Assembly (NCBI GenBank): GCA_036250195.1
Contig: JAVHZZ010000001.1
Span: 394,068,283-394,132,282 of the forward strand
Length of the DNA stretch: 64,000 nucleotides
DNA from: Mixophyes australis
Lineage: Eukaryota; Chordata; Amphibia; Anura; Limnodynastidae
Reading direction: 5' to 3'
A program made the translations under genes and the position numbers. Below the pieces are notes generated by a model. That model searched no databases and was not told the DNA's origin. It worked only from the letters and a program-made list of their open reading frames with translations. This document shows positions 1-10,081 of the stretch, piece after piece (position 1 is the first letter of the stretch; each line of letters opens with the position of its first letter).

Positions 1-249
1 GGGTACGTGTTTCCTCCCTTTCCAGTCATCCTTCAAGTACTCAGGAAGATAAGGAAGGAAAGGGTAGAGGTGACAGCAGTCCTCCCGGCATGGCCGCGTC
101 GCCTTTGGTTCACAGTAGCACGGAGGATGCTACTGGATCGTCCATGGCCATTGCCAGTCAGACCAGACCTCATACATCAGGGGCCGGTTCTGCATCCAAA
201 TCCGGGCTCTTTTGGTTTGATGTCGTGGAGACTGAGCGGTGACTATTGA
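1..249 (+). pseudogene. DIRS-like element: C-terminal end of the RT/RNase H/methylase-like ORF (partial)
   Basis: An open frame runs from the window edge to a stop at 247-249. Its product is arginine- and proline-rich, with a 'LPAWPRRLWF' stretch followed by 'GPVLHPNP'. That layout resembles the end of the long DIRS ORF (reverse transcriptase, RNase H, DNA-methylase-like), which I recall as usually ending in a 'WPRRAWF...QGPFIHP' style sequence. It lies directly upstream of, and slightly overlaps, the tyrosine-recombinase remnant, as expected in DIRS elements. Only the tail is inside the window, so intactness upstream is unknown. The family call is by recognition, not by search. Confidence 0.6.
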
Positions 250-1216
250 AATCCAAAGGTGTTTCAGACAAGGTGATAGACATTCTAGTTCAGGCAAGGA
301 AAAATAATTCCTCTATAATTTATTACAAAATTTGGAAAAAATTCATTTATTGGGCAAGAAACATGGCGAAGGATACCATGCCTTATAGTGTTCCAGATGT
401 GCTAGAGTTTCTTAAAGATGGATTTGTGAAAGCACTAGCACCGTCTACATTGAAGGTGCAATTATCTGCTATTAACATCCTTCTTGATAATAAGCTGTCA
501 TCTCAGGATCTCGTCTTCCAATTCTTTCAGGCACTGAAAAGGTTTCGACCAAGAGTGAAACCATTCTTAGCCCCGTGGGACCTTAATATTTCCTGGACGC
601 ATTAACCACTGACCCCTTCAAACCATTGCAGGACATCTCTCTCAAATGCCTCACTCCGAAAGTGCTCTCTCTAGTGGCAATCACTTTGGCTCGTCGGATA
701 GGGGACATACATGCATTATGGTGTGAAGAACCCTTCCTGAACATTTATGAAGATAAAGTGATTTTGAGGATGAACCTGGAGTATCTACCCAAGGTTGTCT
801 CTTCCTTCCACATCAATCAAGAATTGGTGCTACCATCTCTCTAATCCTCATCCCACTAATAGTGAGGAGAGACAACTCCATACTCTAGATGTGGTGAGTG
901 CCATATCTACATTGTCAAGACGGAGAAGCTTAGGAAGACAAAGCAACTATTTGTACTTCCTGAAGTCCTCACAAGGGTCTTGCCCCACCCAAACCCACAT
1001 TGGCGAAGTTGATTAGAGAAGTGATTGCACAGGCCTACAGGAATTCAACTAGGGCGGTAGCGACCTCTTGGGCACATAGAACCCAGGCATAGGCAACTGA
1101 CATCTGTAAGGCCGCCAGATGGTCGTCGGTGCACTCTTTTTCTAAGCATCTGCTTGATGTTTCAGCCTCTACGGAGACACAGTTTGGGAGAAGGATTCTC
1201 CAGCAAACGGTGTAAT
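246..1216 (+). pseudogene. DIRS-like tyrosine recombinase (integrase), decayed
   Basis: Three frame pieces (246-605, 626-844, about 795-1216) together read as one tyrosine recombinase. DIRS elements use this enzyme to insert circular cDNA without target duplication. The N-terminal SAM-like part has 'KIWKKFIYWAR' and 'LAPSTLKVQLSAI'. The first catalytic Arg lies in 'LARRIGDIHAL' (near 680-712). The second Arg lies in 'NSTRAVATSWAHR' (near 1040-1078), where the family usually has His at the first position. The C-terminal 'SFSKHLLDV' (near 1136-1162) lacks the nucleophile Tyr I would expect. There are at least two frameshifts, and a stop near 1089. The copy is therefore inactive. Confidence 0.7.
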
Positions 1217-1299
1217 TAAATTTTTGTTGAATGTTATTAAGGTGTTGGTTTTTATTGCCACCCCCCTGAATATTGTACTGTTTTGGTATATCCCGTTGT

Positions 1300-1500
1300 C
1301 AGGGCTGCCATGGAGTTGGGAAAGGAAAATTGAGAATTATACTCACCGTTAATTTCCTTTCCTTGACATACTCCATGGCAGTCCTATATTTTCCCACCCT
1401 TGTTCTAATAGTTATTTTATAGGACGGCTTGGGAAGTTACAAAAGACACTGAGGAAGAGGAGAAGCTGCCTTATATAGGGTCCAGGTGGGGCAAATCTTT
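1300..1500. repeat. Terminal inverted repeat/hairpin at the 3' end of the DIRS-like element
   Basis: After the recombinase stop there is an imperfect fold-back. 'GGGCTGCCATGGAGT' at about 1304-1318 pairs with 'ACTCCATGGCAGTCC' at about 1370-1384, and the 'GGAAAGGAAA' and 'TTTCCTTTCC' arms inside also pair. DIRS elements end in inverted terminal repeats, so this probably marks the 3' terminus. The exact edge was not resolved; sequence to about 1500 ('TTATATAGGG') may still belong to the element. Confidence 0.5.
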
Positions 1501-1839
1501 TCCTGTCTACACTAAGCTGATCAGGGTATTAACCCATTCACAGTCAGTTTGATCACTGTGAAAATCTATATATTCACTGTTTTAGACTTATGAAAGCCAA
1601 GCAGTGTTTTGCATTTATCTGAACTAACCTATTTGCCCCCCTCCTCTACAAAGACTTTTTCCTCTACTCTGGCAGCCTAATGTTGAATGGAGGAAATACT
1701 ATACACAAATGCAGCTAACATCAGAGCATGTGCACAGCGCTTAGACCCATGAGGTATCCAGCAAGGCCAGAGAGGCTTCACCTGGATCCCATTGTAAAAA
1801 AAGAAAAAGTCAAGTAGCACCATTCTGAAATGCAGCTTA

Positions 1840-2280
1840 ATAATCATCATCATCATCATTATCTTTATTTATATGGCACCACGGAATCTGCAGCACCATA
1901 CAACAAACAACATAACAAAATACAGATAAGTAAGGGACAAGAGAAACAATACTAGAGACTATAGTGCTACTACATAAAAAGACACAGCTAGAACAAAGGA
2001 AACATTACAAAGAGGATGAGGAATTATGAGGTAGAGAGGGCCAAAATTGTGAGAGTTAACATTAAGAGGATTAGAGTAGCAAATGGAAACTATAGAATTG
2101 GAGTGAAAGAGGCAGGTGAGGGAATTATCTTAGAATGGGGTGGGGTAGGCAAGTGTGAAAAGTTGAGTGTTGAGGAAGTGTTTGAAAGATTAAAGGATGG
2201 GGGTAAGTCTGATTGGATGGGGCAGGGAGTTCCATATGTGGGGACATAATTTAGTAGGTGGCGATAGCTGATGAGGTGAG
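1840..2280. repeat. Interspersed repeat with (CAT)n and 'TTTATTTATATGGCACC' start
   Basis: A short CAT-triplet run at about 1841-1859 leads into 'TTTATTTATATGGCACC' and then a purine-rich body. The part at 2137-2250 is clearly related to 7240-7345: both share 'GGGGCAGGGAGTTCC' and the surrounding order of bases. It is therefore a dispersed repeat, not a gene, and the short ORF at 2016-2249 is incidental. Class (SINE, LINE tail or DNA element) is not established. Confidence 0.55.
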
Positions 2281-2790
2281 GAGAAGGTCATTGACAGAAT
2301 GTAGTGGGCAAGTAGGAGTCTATTTATTGACTAGTTTGGAGATGTAGGAGGGAGAGGCTTTAAAGAGGGCTTTATAAGTGAAAGCAAGCAACTTGAATTG
2401 TATTCTGGAGGGAATAGGGGGCCAATGGAGGGTTTTGCAGAGAGGCATAGTGGAAAAGGAATGTCGGCAGAGGAAGATTAGTCATGATTGCATTCAGCAC
2501 AACTTTCAGGGGGGATAGTTAAAGAGGGGATGATTGCAATATTCAAGGCGGTACATGACAAAAGTATGGATTGTCTGGTGGCATCCAGGGAGAGGAAAGG
2601 GTGAATCTTGGCAATATGTGAAGGTGGAGGTGACGGACAGGAATGGGCAAGGGACTGGATGTGGTGAGGGAAATTGAGGGCGGAGTGATGATGACCCCCA
2701 ACCAGCGTGTTTGGGAAACATGGTAGAGGTTGACACCATCAACCTTAAGGGAGGTCAGAGGAGGGAATGTGATGTTAGGCAGTGTAAAGA
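2280..2790. repeat. Body of a long amphibian-type interspersed repeat, class unknown
   Basis: Purine-rich, non-coding sequence including 'GGGCCAATGGAGGG' (about 2419-2432). I recall closely similar text in many copies in frog genomes, but cannot name the family. No ORF here has a recognisable product. It runs into the CAT-triplet repeat that begins at 2793. Confidence 0.4.
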
Positions 2791-2792
2791 TC

Positions 2793-3090
2793 ATCATCAT
2801 CATCATCATCAACATTTATTTATATAGCGCCAGCAAATTCCGTAGCGCTTTACAATTGGGAATAAACATTAATAAAACAATACTGGATAATACATACAGA
2901 CAGAGAGGAAAGAGAACCCTGCTCGCAAGCTTACATGATCAGTTTTGCATATGCTGAGTCCAGCTGTCCAGATAGAGATGGCAGAGAGGGAGTCTGACAC
3001 ATAGGAGAGGAGGGAGGGATAGAGGACAGGGAAGCCTGTACCCTTGTTCCCATAGTGGTCTATGGGGACCGATTTAAGCACCAGTAATGA
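2793..3090. repeat. Interspersed repeat, (CAT)n + 'TTTATTTATATAGCGCC' family, copy 1
   Basis: It starts with seven or so CAT triplets, then 'TTTATTTATATAGCGCC' and 'CGTAGCGCTTTACAATTGG'. A second copy is inside the retroviral gag at 48993-49136, with the same order through 'CAGACAGAGAGG' and 'CTCGCAAGCTTACA'. The tail resembles the 3' end of many amphibian repeats. The second copy sitting inside coding sequence shows that the family is mobile or was recently so. Confidence 0.7.
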
Positions 3091-3236
3091 GGTTAAGACT
3101 GGATAAATCTCTGCTTTCTCAGGAGTTACCCCTTTGCTTAATTAGAAAAAGCTGTGAAAGAGCCTTTTTTTTGCAGTTACGTCAGCAATTTGTCTCTATA
3201 CCACTTGTAAATCTGTTATGTAACCCCCTGTTTGCT

Positions 3237-3550
3237 AGGTAGGTGGTGTAGGTTTATTTCTTCAATAACACCTACCTCTGAAGTACCTTTAGGTCAGCCA
3301 CATGGTTTTAGTTTCATCTCTTTAACCTCAGGCTTACATGGGTAAAGTGGCACATGAATGTTTATTAGCAAGAAAGTGTGTGTGATGGAAGCACAAGTGT
3401 AGCAATCTACAGTTATCAGTATTGTATAGATGGGGCCAGAATACACAGTAAGTGAGGTGGCGCTTTATTTACATATCACATATTCTAGCACAGTTCACTT
3501 ACTTTAGGCACAAGAGATAACACTTTTGCATAGGGGGTCTGTTACCTGAA
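3237..3550. repeat. 314-bp direct repeat, upstream copy (flank or pseudo-LTR of the PLE)
   Basis: This stretch is identical, without indels, to 6045-6358. It abuts the 5'-truncated PLE coding region at 3551. The two readings are (a) the 3' end of an upstream, more truncated tandem PLE copy (the 'pseudo-LTR' arrangement known for Penelope-like elements), or (b) an unusually long target duplication. No coding content. Confidence 0.85.
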
Positions 3551-4547
3551 TTTTTTGGATATTACTGTATATGTAGAGGGAGGAGTCATACAAACCAAAA
3601 CCTACAAAAAACCCACGGACATCATTGGATATATCCATTATGATAGTAATCATTATCAAAGATGGCTAAACAACATACCCTATGGGCAAATGAAAAGAAT
3701 CAGAAAGAACTGTAGTGATGATAAGGTTTTTAAGGAACAGATTCAAGACCTAAAGAAGGCCTTTGTTGGCAAGGGATATGATGAGAATTTCTTGAGTCAA
3801 GTGGAGAATAAAGTTTTAGAGACTAATAGAGATGAGTTATTCATTCAGAGAGAAAAATCATCAATAGATCACTGCCACAAATATGATTGGGCCTTCATAT
3901 CAGGGTTTAGCAAAGATTTTAAAAATGTTGAAAGGATTTTTGGTAAATATTGGGACATTTTACGAAAAGACAATATAATAGGAAATTCACTTCCAGCAAA
4001 ACCTGTTTTTGTGTATAGAAAAGCCCCCAATTTAAGGGATAAATTAGTAAGGAGTACTCTGCCAGAAGATGTGAGAAAATCTGTGAGAACCATAGGTTTC
4101 CACAGATGTGGGCTATGTATGGCCTGTAAAATTATCAAGACAAATATGAGTAAAATTACCAATTTGGAAGTAAATGGGTACCATATTAAAATTGAGCAGT
4201 TTATAACATGCCACACAAGCAATGTCATCTATATTATGGAATGCAAATGCGGTAAATTTTATGTGGGAAAAACCTCACGTCCCCTGAAAATAAGGGTACG
4301 CGAACACATTTATAATATACGCAAAGGTTTAGAGACCCATTCAGTTTCCAAGCATTTTAAAGATCACCACAAATGCAAACCGGAAGACATAAAATTCTTC
4401 TGCGGTCTACAAGTAGTTGAAGGAAATTGGAAAAATAGAGACGTTGCAGGGATGTTGTCTAGAGCTGAAATGAAGTGGATTTTCCTTTTGAAAACTTTGG
4501 TCCCGAGGGGCCTCAACATAGAATTTGATTTAAAATGTTTTATTTAA
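3551..4547 (+). CDS. Penelope-like element polyprotein, C-terminal part: RT thumb, zinc-like linker and GIY-YIG endonuclease (5'-truncated)
   Basis: A 330-residue open frame with no internal stop (ATG at 3555; the element's frame enters from 3551). Residues 1-95 match the RT thumb of PLEs ('TKTYKKPTD', 'HYQRWLNNIPYGQ', 'IRKNCSDD'). Cysteines in 'CGLCMACK' (about residues 186-193) fit the zinc-like linker. The GIY-YIG nuclease follows: 'NVIYIMECKCGKFYVGKTSR' with the Arg in 'KIRVREH' and a later Glu/His region. In PLEs this nuclease nicks the target to prime reverse transcription. The palm and fingers are absent, so the copy cannot move alone, but this part looks undamaged. The abrupt start at the thumb is a 5' truncation typical of target-primed insertion. 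Confidence 0.88.
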
Positions 4548-6044
4548 ATTTACTTTATAGTATATAAATATTGCATGTATTTTTAAATATATATCATATA
4601 TCCTTAGAGGCATTGAATGTTCATATTGTATTATCATCTCTATGGGGAATGATAGTGATATGTTACCATGTCTGTTCTTTGTTTTTATCTTTTTCGATGT
4701 TCCTGAGTTATACCGAGAAAAGAATTACAAGAGAGAGCCAAAAGTATGAAGATACAGAAGAACAACATTTATCATACTTGAGATTTTTTAACCTTTTATA
4801 TAATGTTTATATGTTTTGTGAATAATTTGCCAAATTTATATGTTTTGTGAATAATGTACATGTTTTGTGAATAATCTTCCAAATTTTGTAACATTATGTG
4901 TTTTTTGGAGTATGTGTCTATAGGGCATGGATAGTATATACAGTTTGGATTATTTATTTTGATGGATTAATACACTATGTATGTAACAGTGTTTTTATAT
5001 ATACAATAGAGAATTTCCCTCCTTCAGTATATCGAAGCGTGTGTGAAACTGTTTAAATGCTAGTTATACACGGGGGAATTTGATTCAGATTAGATTACAC
5101 AGTGTTAGGATAGTTTTTAAATAAAGTTTTGTGAGAATGACAACTTCCGGTATCGGGAAAACGGAAGTATGTGAGTATCAAGCCTCGCTCTCACTGTAAC
5201 CAGAAACAACTACAGGGCGGAAATGAGTATTCATCCCGGGGGTTTCAGTGAATATAAAAGGAGACGTTATAAGAGATATTAGCTTACCTTGAGAAAGACT
5301 CTTGTCTTGAGTCGAAACGCGTAGGTTGTAAGCTGATTCGTGTTCCTGTTGCTGGACGTTCATTTGATACAATTGGATGGTTGATTATACACGCATGACT
5401 ACAGCCATATCTGGTACGAATATATACATTACCTTTTTATACATGTTTTTATCTGTTTAGCATGACATGCTGGTTATGCAATAAACATGTTTTTTAAAAG
5501 TTAATGCACCAGATTGTGTTTATTATTTTTCTACATTATTCAATCGGTGGAACCTACTTTGAGATGGGATGTGAAGGAGAGTCCTCTGAGTGTATATATA
5601 TACGAGATGCCTGATACCATCTGCATTTTTGTAAGCATAACGGCACTGGGGGGAGTTTGACATGAACAACACAGAAGTTTTGTTTGGTGTCGTTTCCATT
5701 CCCTGCACAAAGTGAATGAATATAGAAGATCTATCTTTTGGGATTCTTTTTGGGACTATCATTACTAAGTTGTGTACATATTGCACTATTATTGTCCCTG
5801 TTTTGTATTGTTTGAGTTTGCTGTAGGTTTGGTGTATCTACCTACAAACAAGGATATCATTTATCATCAAGTGGGAGGAACCTATTTCCACATTGAACAT
5901 CTTCTATGTGTTTGAAAGTCTGCGCTTGAATGTACGTGGTTTTTGATTTTATAATACTGTATTTTGGAGGGAGGTGGACTCTCCGTTCCACGTATCAGGC
6001 TGCAATTCTAGTGAAGCGCCACATCATCCTATATTGTGTATAAC
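4548..6044 (+). mobile_element. 3' untranslated region of the PLE
   Basis: A 1.5-kb AT-rich non-coding tail follows the GIY-YIG stop. It contains a triplicated 'ATATGTTTTGTGAATAAT' motif near 4806-4875 and the hammerhead-like fold at 5281-5334. It runs to the start of the downstream 314-bp repeat. ORFs in it (for example minus-strand 5178-5372 and 5523-5786) show no recognisable domains. Confidence 0.65.
5281..5334 (+). ncRNA. Hammerhead-ribozyme-like fold in the PLE 3' UTR
   Basis: Closing stem: AGCTTAC (5281-5287) pairs with GTAAGCT (5328-5334). Second stem: GACTC (5297-5301) pairs with GAGTC (5309-5313). Then comes GAAA (5314-5317) followed by CGCG and TA (5318-5323), which fits a type I hammerhead with a one-pair stem III and cleavage after UA. 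The other core strand reads CTTGAGAAA rather than CTGANGA, so this copy is degenerate. Hammerheads in PLEs are established knowledge. That this one ever cleaved is inference. Confidence 0.45.
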
Positions 6045-6358
6045 AGGTAGGTGGTGTAGGTTTATTTCTTCAATAACACCTACCTCTGAAGTACCTTTAG
6101 GTCAGCCACATGGTTTTAGTTTCATCTCTTTAACCTCAGGCTTACATGGGTAAAGTGGCACATGAATGTTTATTAGCAAGAAAGTGTGTGTGATGGAAGC
6201 ACAAGTGTAGCAATCTACAGTTATCAGTATTGTATAGATGGGGCCAGAATACACAGTAAGTGAGGTGGCGCTTTATTTACATATCACATATTCTAGCACA
6301 GTTCACTTACTTTAGGCACAAGAGATAACACTTTTGCATAGGGGGTCTGTTACCTGAA
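6045..6358. repeat. 314-bp direct repeat, downstream copy
   Basis: Base-for-base identical to 3237-3550; the offset is 2,808 throughout. Flanks differ on both sides ('...GTATAAC' before, 'CTCACCTATTC' after). Complete identity implies that the duplication is very recent, or that the copies are kept alike by conversion. Confidence 0.9.
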
Positions 6359-6900
6359 CTCACCTATTCTGCTGCACTGGGTGTGGCGTGTCCAGTGTAC
6401 ATGGGCTCATGAGTCAAAGTGGTCCTGCGTTGAACTCTTCTCTTACAGACCCTGGCCCAGCATGCACCCAGGGTTGTACTACCACAAGTTTAATATGTCC
6501 TACTCTTGGATAGGCCTAGGTGAAAGCAGGAGCTCCATATGGTTTCATTGAATCTGTGCAGTTTTGTTATCCAGTACCCACCTCCTGTTCTGCACCAGTC
6601 GGCTCAGTGCTCACACTTACAAATGCTGGTTCCCTTCCAACCTTGCTCTTCCCTTTCTGGCTGCCTGGCTAGACTTGATCCTAGTTCCTCTCTGATGGGA
6701 TTAGTCTCTGCTGTCACGTGACTTATTCCTATTACCTGCAACCTCTCGCCTGGGACTTGGCTACAAAATATCTCACAGTCTTCCAACCCCCGTTCCTGGG
6801 ATTCTATAGCATTAATAGTTTTGCTGATGAAAGAAAAACACTTATCTGGGTGCAATTAACTCCACATCACACTGTTTGCACAAAGTGTCTAACACTGTAA
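6359..6900. other. No gene recognised
   Basis: Ordinary-composition sequence with short ORFs on both strands and no recognisable domain. I see no terminal repeats or tandem structure. Confidence 0.4.
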
Positions 6901-7225
6901 AACTGGGTACACACTATACAAAATTTCTCCCGATGCGATATCCTTAATGATTTTACCAGTGACTGCAATAAATACAAAAAGGCCCGATCAGCATGCCGAT
7001 TCATGTGACAACACTAAACATCTGTCATAATCATCGGCTGAAAATATTGTGGCTCTGCACACTCTACAGAGATCTATGGATACTGCCGGTCATTAGTGCG
7101 TACACACTGCAGAATCGGAAAGACATAATTCCATCATTGAACGAGATTTTTAGGTCAGTTTAAAAAGCAAATTAAACCATACAATGTGCTTTACAACAAT
7201 AATCGTTCATTGTTGGAGCGTACAC
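6901..7225. repeat. Possible MITE-like repeat with 'GTACACAC' ends
   Basis: 'GGGTACACACTATAC' at the left and 'GCGTACACACTGC' / 'GCGTACACACGATATC' further in are repeated motifs. No clean TIR/TSD pair was found, so the limits are approximate. Confidence 0.3.
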
Positions 7226-7227
7226 AC

Positions 7228-7430
7228 GATATCAGGCCGAAGTGTGAAAAGGGGAGTTTTGAGGGCGCATTTGAAAGATTGAAGGTTGGGGGCGAGTTTG
7301 ATTGGGTGGGGCAGGGAGTTCCAAATGTGGAGAGCAGTATGAGCAAAGTCCTTATGACGGGAGTGTGAGGTGGTAAAAGATGATGAGGAGAGACGAAGGA
7401 CATTGACAAAACATAGTGGGAAACCATATG
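7228..7430. repeat. Second, shorter copy of the 2137-2250 repeat
   Basis: Shares 'GGGGCAGGGAGTTCC' and flanking bases with 2137-2250 in the same orientation. It starts abruptly at about 7230 after the 'GTACACAC' sequence. Confidence 0.55.
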
Positions 7431-7757
7431 AGATTACTCTAATTTGCTTCAATACTCAGGACTGTCCAGATTTGCCACATGAGTACTATTGTTAATTCTC
7501 ATCTCATATCAGCAGTTGAGCCTTGGGCAGTAGATGATATCTTTGGGGATATATATGAAGGTTATGGGCAGGATAATGTATATCTCATTGGAGATGGCCC
7601 GGTGATATCTTTTAAAAGTTTAATATGTCAGTTATATTTTTTTTACCTCAATGCATCTCTTAAATTTAGTTGACATTTGATCCAGATTAGCTTAAGAATT
7701 ACTCAGATCAACCTTAAGTCTTGGTTCATTCTTGGTGATTTTTTTTCCTTTTAATGT
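7431..7757. other. No gene recognised
   Basis: AT-rich spacer. The 5-bp target copy AATGT (7753-7757) of the solo LTR lies at its right end. Confidence 0.4.
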
Positions 7758-8254
7758 TGTCAGGTTAGCTCACAGATAATTGAGTGAGATCCTGCTGTCT
7801 CAATGAGTGTTAACTAAACTTCCCTGGAGGCGCGGAGTCTAACAAAATGGGAAATGTTCACTAGGGATTCCCGCAAGGGAATATGGGCTTCTGCAGCTCC
7901 CACCTTGCGCGCAGCCCTCCAGGAAAGCTCCCAATGTGACAGCTAGAGAACCAGTTACATAGCAGGAAAATGATCCAATTCAGCCATCAAATGGTGGTAA
8001 CAAAGATTGCCATTTTATTGTAAAACATTAATACAAGGGTTCTATGAAGACTTGAGTAATTTGCAGATGATGATCATGAAGACATGCAAGAATAGTAACT
8101 GTCAGCAACATTCATTAATACAAGCTGCATATGCAATAACCAGAGTCTCTATTAATAGTAGAATTGAGGCACAGGAATCAACAAAGTCCAAACATATTCA
8201 GCCACTATTGGCACCTCTTGTCACAGATGATAGAACTGATAACAGTAATCAACA

Positions 8255-8545
8255 ATGCCAGCCAAGTAGATAACAGATGCGGATCATAGCATTCATCACA
8301 GACTGTGGAAACGGTATGCAGAGATTGTGATAGTTCAACATACAGCAGCGATGAACATACGACAGCAATGAATAGCAGCTTACCACGGATTGTGAAACAG
8401 GTAACAGTAGTCAGCGATGCAGGCCGTGCAGGTAACAGGTGTAGATCATAGTGTTTACCACGAGCAGTGGAACAAGTATGCAGAAATCTAGGAAGTCCAA
8501 CATACAGCAGCGATGAACACACAGCAGCGATGAATAGCAGCTTAC
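8255..8545. repeat. 162-bp tandem repeat inside the solo LTR, left part
   Basis: The sequence 'CTTACC(A/C)' starting a unit occurs at 8379 and 8541, and after the nested element at 14068 and 14230: a 162-bp period both times. Units share 'GATTGTG(A/G)AACAGGTAACA' and 'GTAGATCATAG'. Roughly three and a half units exist in total, counting both sides. Confidence 0.75.
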
Positions 8546-9219
8546 TGTTACGAGCCGCGGCGGTGCCCAGCCGCCGCGACCCTCCTACCTGCGTCCCGGC
8601 CGTCGCTATGGCGAGCGGGACGTCACTTCCGCCCATGACCCGGCCGTTGCCGGGGCAACGGATGGACGCTTCAGCGCTGCGTCCCGGCGGTAAGAAGCCG
8701 GGCGCATGCGCTCAACATATTACACCTGTGGGCTAATTAATCTAGGTAGGGGGCTGAGGATTATCAGAGCCAGGCTCTGATTGGCTGGGTCTACTACTTA
8801 AGGCAATGAGGTCTGCTACCTCATTGCCGGTTATAGCTTCTGTGCTCCAGTCTGCTGACCTGCTTGTCCCTGTTCCTGTATCCTGATACTGCTACTGATT
8901 TCCCGTGTATGACCCCTGGCTTTGAATTGGACTTCGCTTGTGTTTCCTGTGACCCTGATCTTCGGCTTGTTTACCGTTTCTGCTATCTGCCTGTGACCCC
9001 TGACCTCAGCTTGTTTACCGATACTGTTGTCTGCTGCCGGCCCTTGACCTCTGCGTGGACCTCACTCCGCTTGCCTGGGTTCTCCCCAGCCGGTACACAC
9101 TTCACGACCCTCTGTCAGTCTGCGGCCCAGTCTGTCCCCACCATCAGGGGCTCCAGTGAACACCTGACTGGCAGAGTAGATTCCGGGTTGTGTTGTGCCG
9201 GCTGGAGGGGTTCCTAACA
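8546..9219 (+). mobile_element. 5' LTR of sushi-like chromovirus A (674 bp)
   Basis: Starts TGTTACGAG and ends TCCTAACA, so the outermost bases form an inverted TGTTA/TAACA. The 3' LTR (13394-14067) is the same length and differs at about a dozen positions by eye, mostly transitions. TSD CTTAC is at 8541-8545. A TATA-like TACTTAA is at 8796-8802, followed by an 11-bp perfect hairpin (8803-8829) that overlaps the presumed transcription start. GC-rich at its 5' end. Confidence 0.92.
8796..8836 (+). promoter_or_regulatory. TATA-like box, hairpin and presumed mRNA 5' end of element A
   Basis: TACTTAA (8796-8802) precedes GGCAATGAGGT/ACCTCATTGCC (8803-8813 with 8819-8829). GCCGGTTATA (8827-8836) lies about 30 bp downstream of the TATA-like box and is the exact complement of 9221-9230. 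This fits a self-priming mRNA 5' end. The start site itself is inferred. Confidence 0.55.
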
Positions 9220-9231
9220 TTATAACCGGCC
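9220..9231 (+). promoter_or_regulatory. Primer-binding site of element A, self-complementary type
   Basis: Directly after the LTR comes T plus TATAACCGGC (9221-9230). It does not begin with TGG, as a tRNA primer site would. Instead it is complementary over 10 bases to 8827-8836 in the LTR. The Tf1/sushi group is known for priming from the 5' end of its own mRNA. Confidence 0.65.
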
Positions 9232-9247
9232 ACACTAAGACGAGGTT

Positions 9248-10081
9248 GTGATGGATGGAAGCGGATCCACACCGTCTCCAGCACAGGCCTTAGCAGCCCA
9301 TGTTGAGTCCTTGTATCAGATGATCCAGGGATTGGCTGAGCGTCTGTCTGTTCAAGAAGAAGCCGCAAAAACTTCTCAACCCACTCCCAGTTCCTCCTGT
9401 GAACCGAAGATGAATTTGCCGGATCGCTTTTCTGGAAATAGATCTCTGTTCCGGAATTTCAGGGAAAGTTGCAAACTCTATTTCCGGTTGAGACCCCGTT
9501 CCTCCGGTTCAGAGCAGCAAAGAGTCGGGATCATCATTTCCCTCCTACAAGGTGACCCCCAGTCCTGGGCCTTCTCTTTGCCACAGACCAGTCCTGCCAT
9601 GCAGTCCGTAGACTCTTTCTTTGAGGCATTGGGTCTACTGTATGATGACCCGGATCGAGTTGCCTCCACGGAAGCTCATCTACGGGCCTTGAAACAAGGC
9701 CGGCGGTCGGCAGAAGAATACTGCGCTGAATTCCGTAGATGGTCATCTGATAGTGGATGGAACGATCCCGCCTTACGTAGTCAGTTCCATCTCGGCCTGG
9801 TGCAATACCCATCTCCTAGCTCTCTGGAGGATCTGATGCACCTCTCCATTAAAATTGACAGGAGGTATAAAGAGCGGAGAACTGAAAAGGAGACATCATC
9901 ACCTCCAACCGCCTTTGTTCCTGTTTCCACGGATGGTGAGGAACCGATGCAATTAGGAGCATATCGCCTTTCCCCTGAAGAAAGAGACAGGAGACGATCA
10001 CAAGGCCTATGTTTATATTGTGGCACAAGAGGCCATTTCTCCCGTTCCTGCCCAAATAAGCCGGGAAACGAGCATGCCTAG
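9248..10081 (+). CDS. Gag of sushi-like chromovirus A
   Basis: A 277-residue protein with an uninterrupted frame. It holds a Gln-rich N-terminus with likely coiled coil (residues 14-40), a Ty3-type capsid region ('LPDRFSGNRSLFRNF', 'LLQGDPQSWAF', 'RSAEEYCAEFRRW'), and one CCHC zinc knuckle near the C-terminus, 'CLYCGTRGHFSRSC' (C-X2-C-X4-H-X4-C). Gag packages the element RNA into particles. The ATG at 9248 is the first in-frame start after the primer site. The C-terminus overlaps the pol frame by about 20 bp, with a slippery heptamer just before its stop. It resembles sushi-ichi-type Gag, the ancestor family of mammalian PEG10/RTL genes. Confidence 0.92.
   Translation: MMDGSGSTPSPAQALAAHVESLYQMIQGLAERLSVQEEAAKTSQPTPSSSCEPKMNLPDRFSGNRSLFRNFRESCKLYFRLRPRSSGSEQQRVGIIISLLQGDPQSWAFSLPQTSPAMQSVDSFFEALGLLYDDPDRVASTEAHLRALKQGRRSAEEYCAEFRRWSSDSGWNDPALRSQFHLGLVQYPSPSSLEDLMHLSIKIDRRYKERRTEKETSSPPTAFVPVSTDGEEPMQLGAYRLSPEERDRRRSQGLCLYCGTRGHFSRSCPNKPGNEHA

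Noticed and set aside
9220..9231. tRNA primer site for chromovirus A
   Set aside because: No TGG start; the complement in its own LTR is exact over ten bases.
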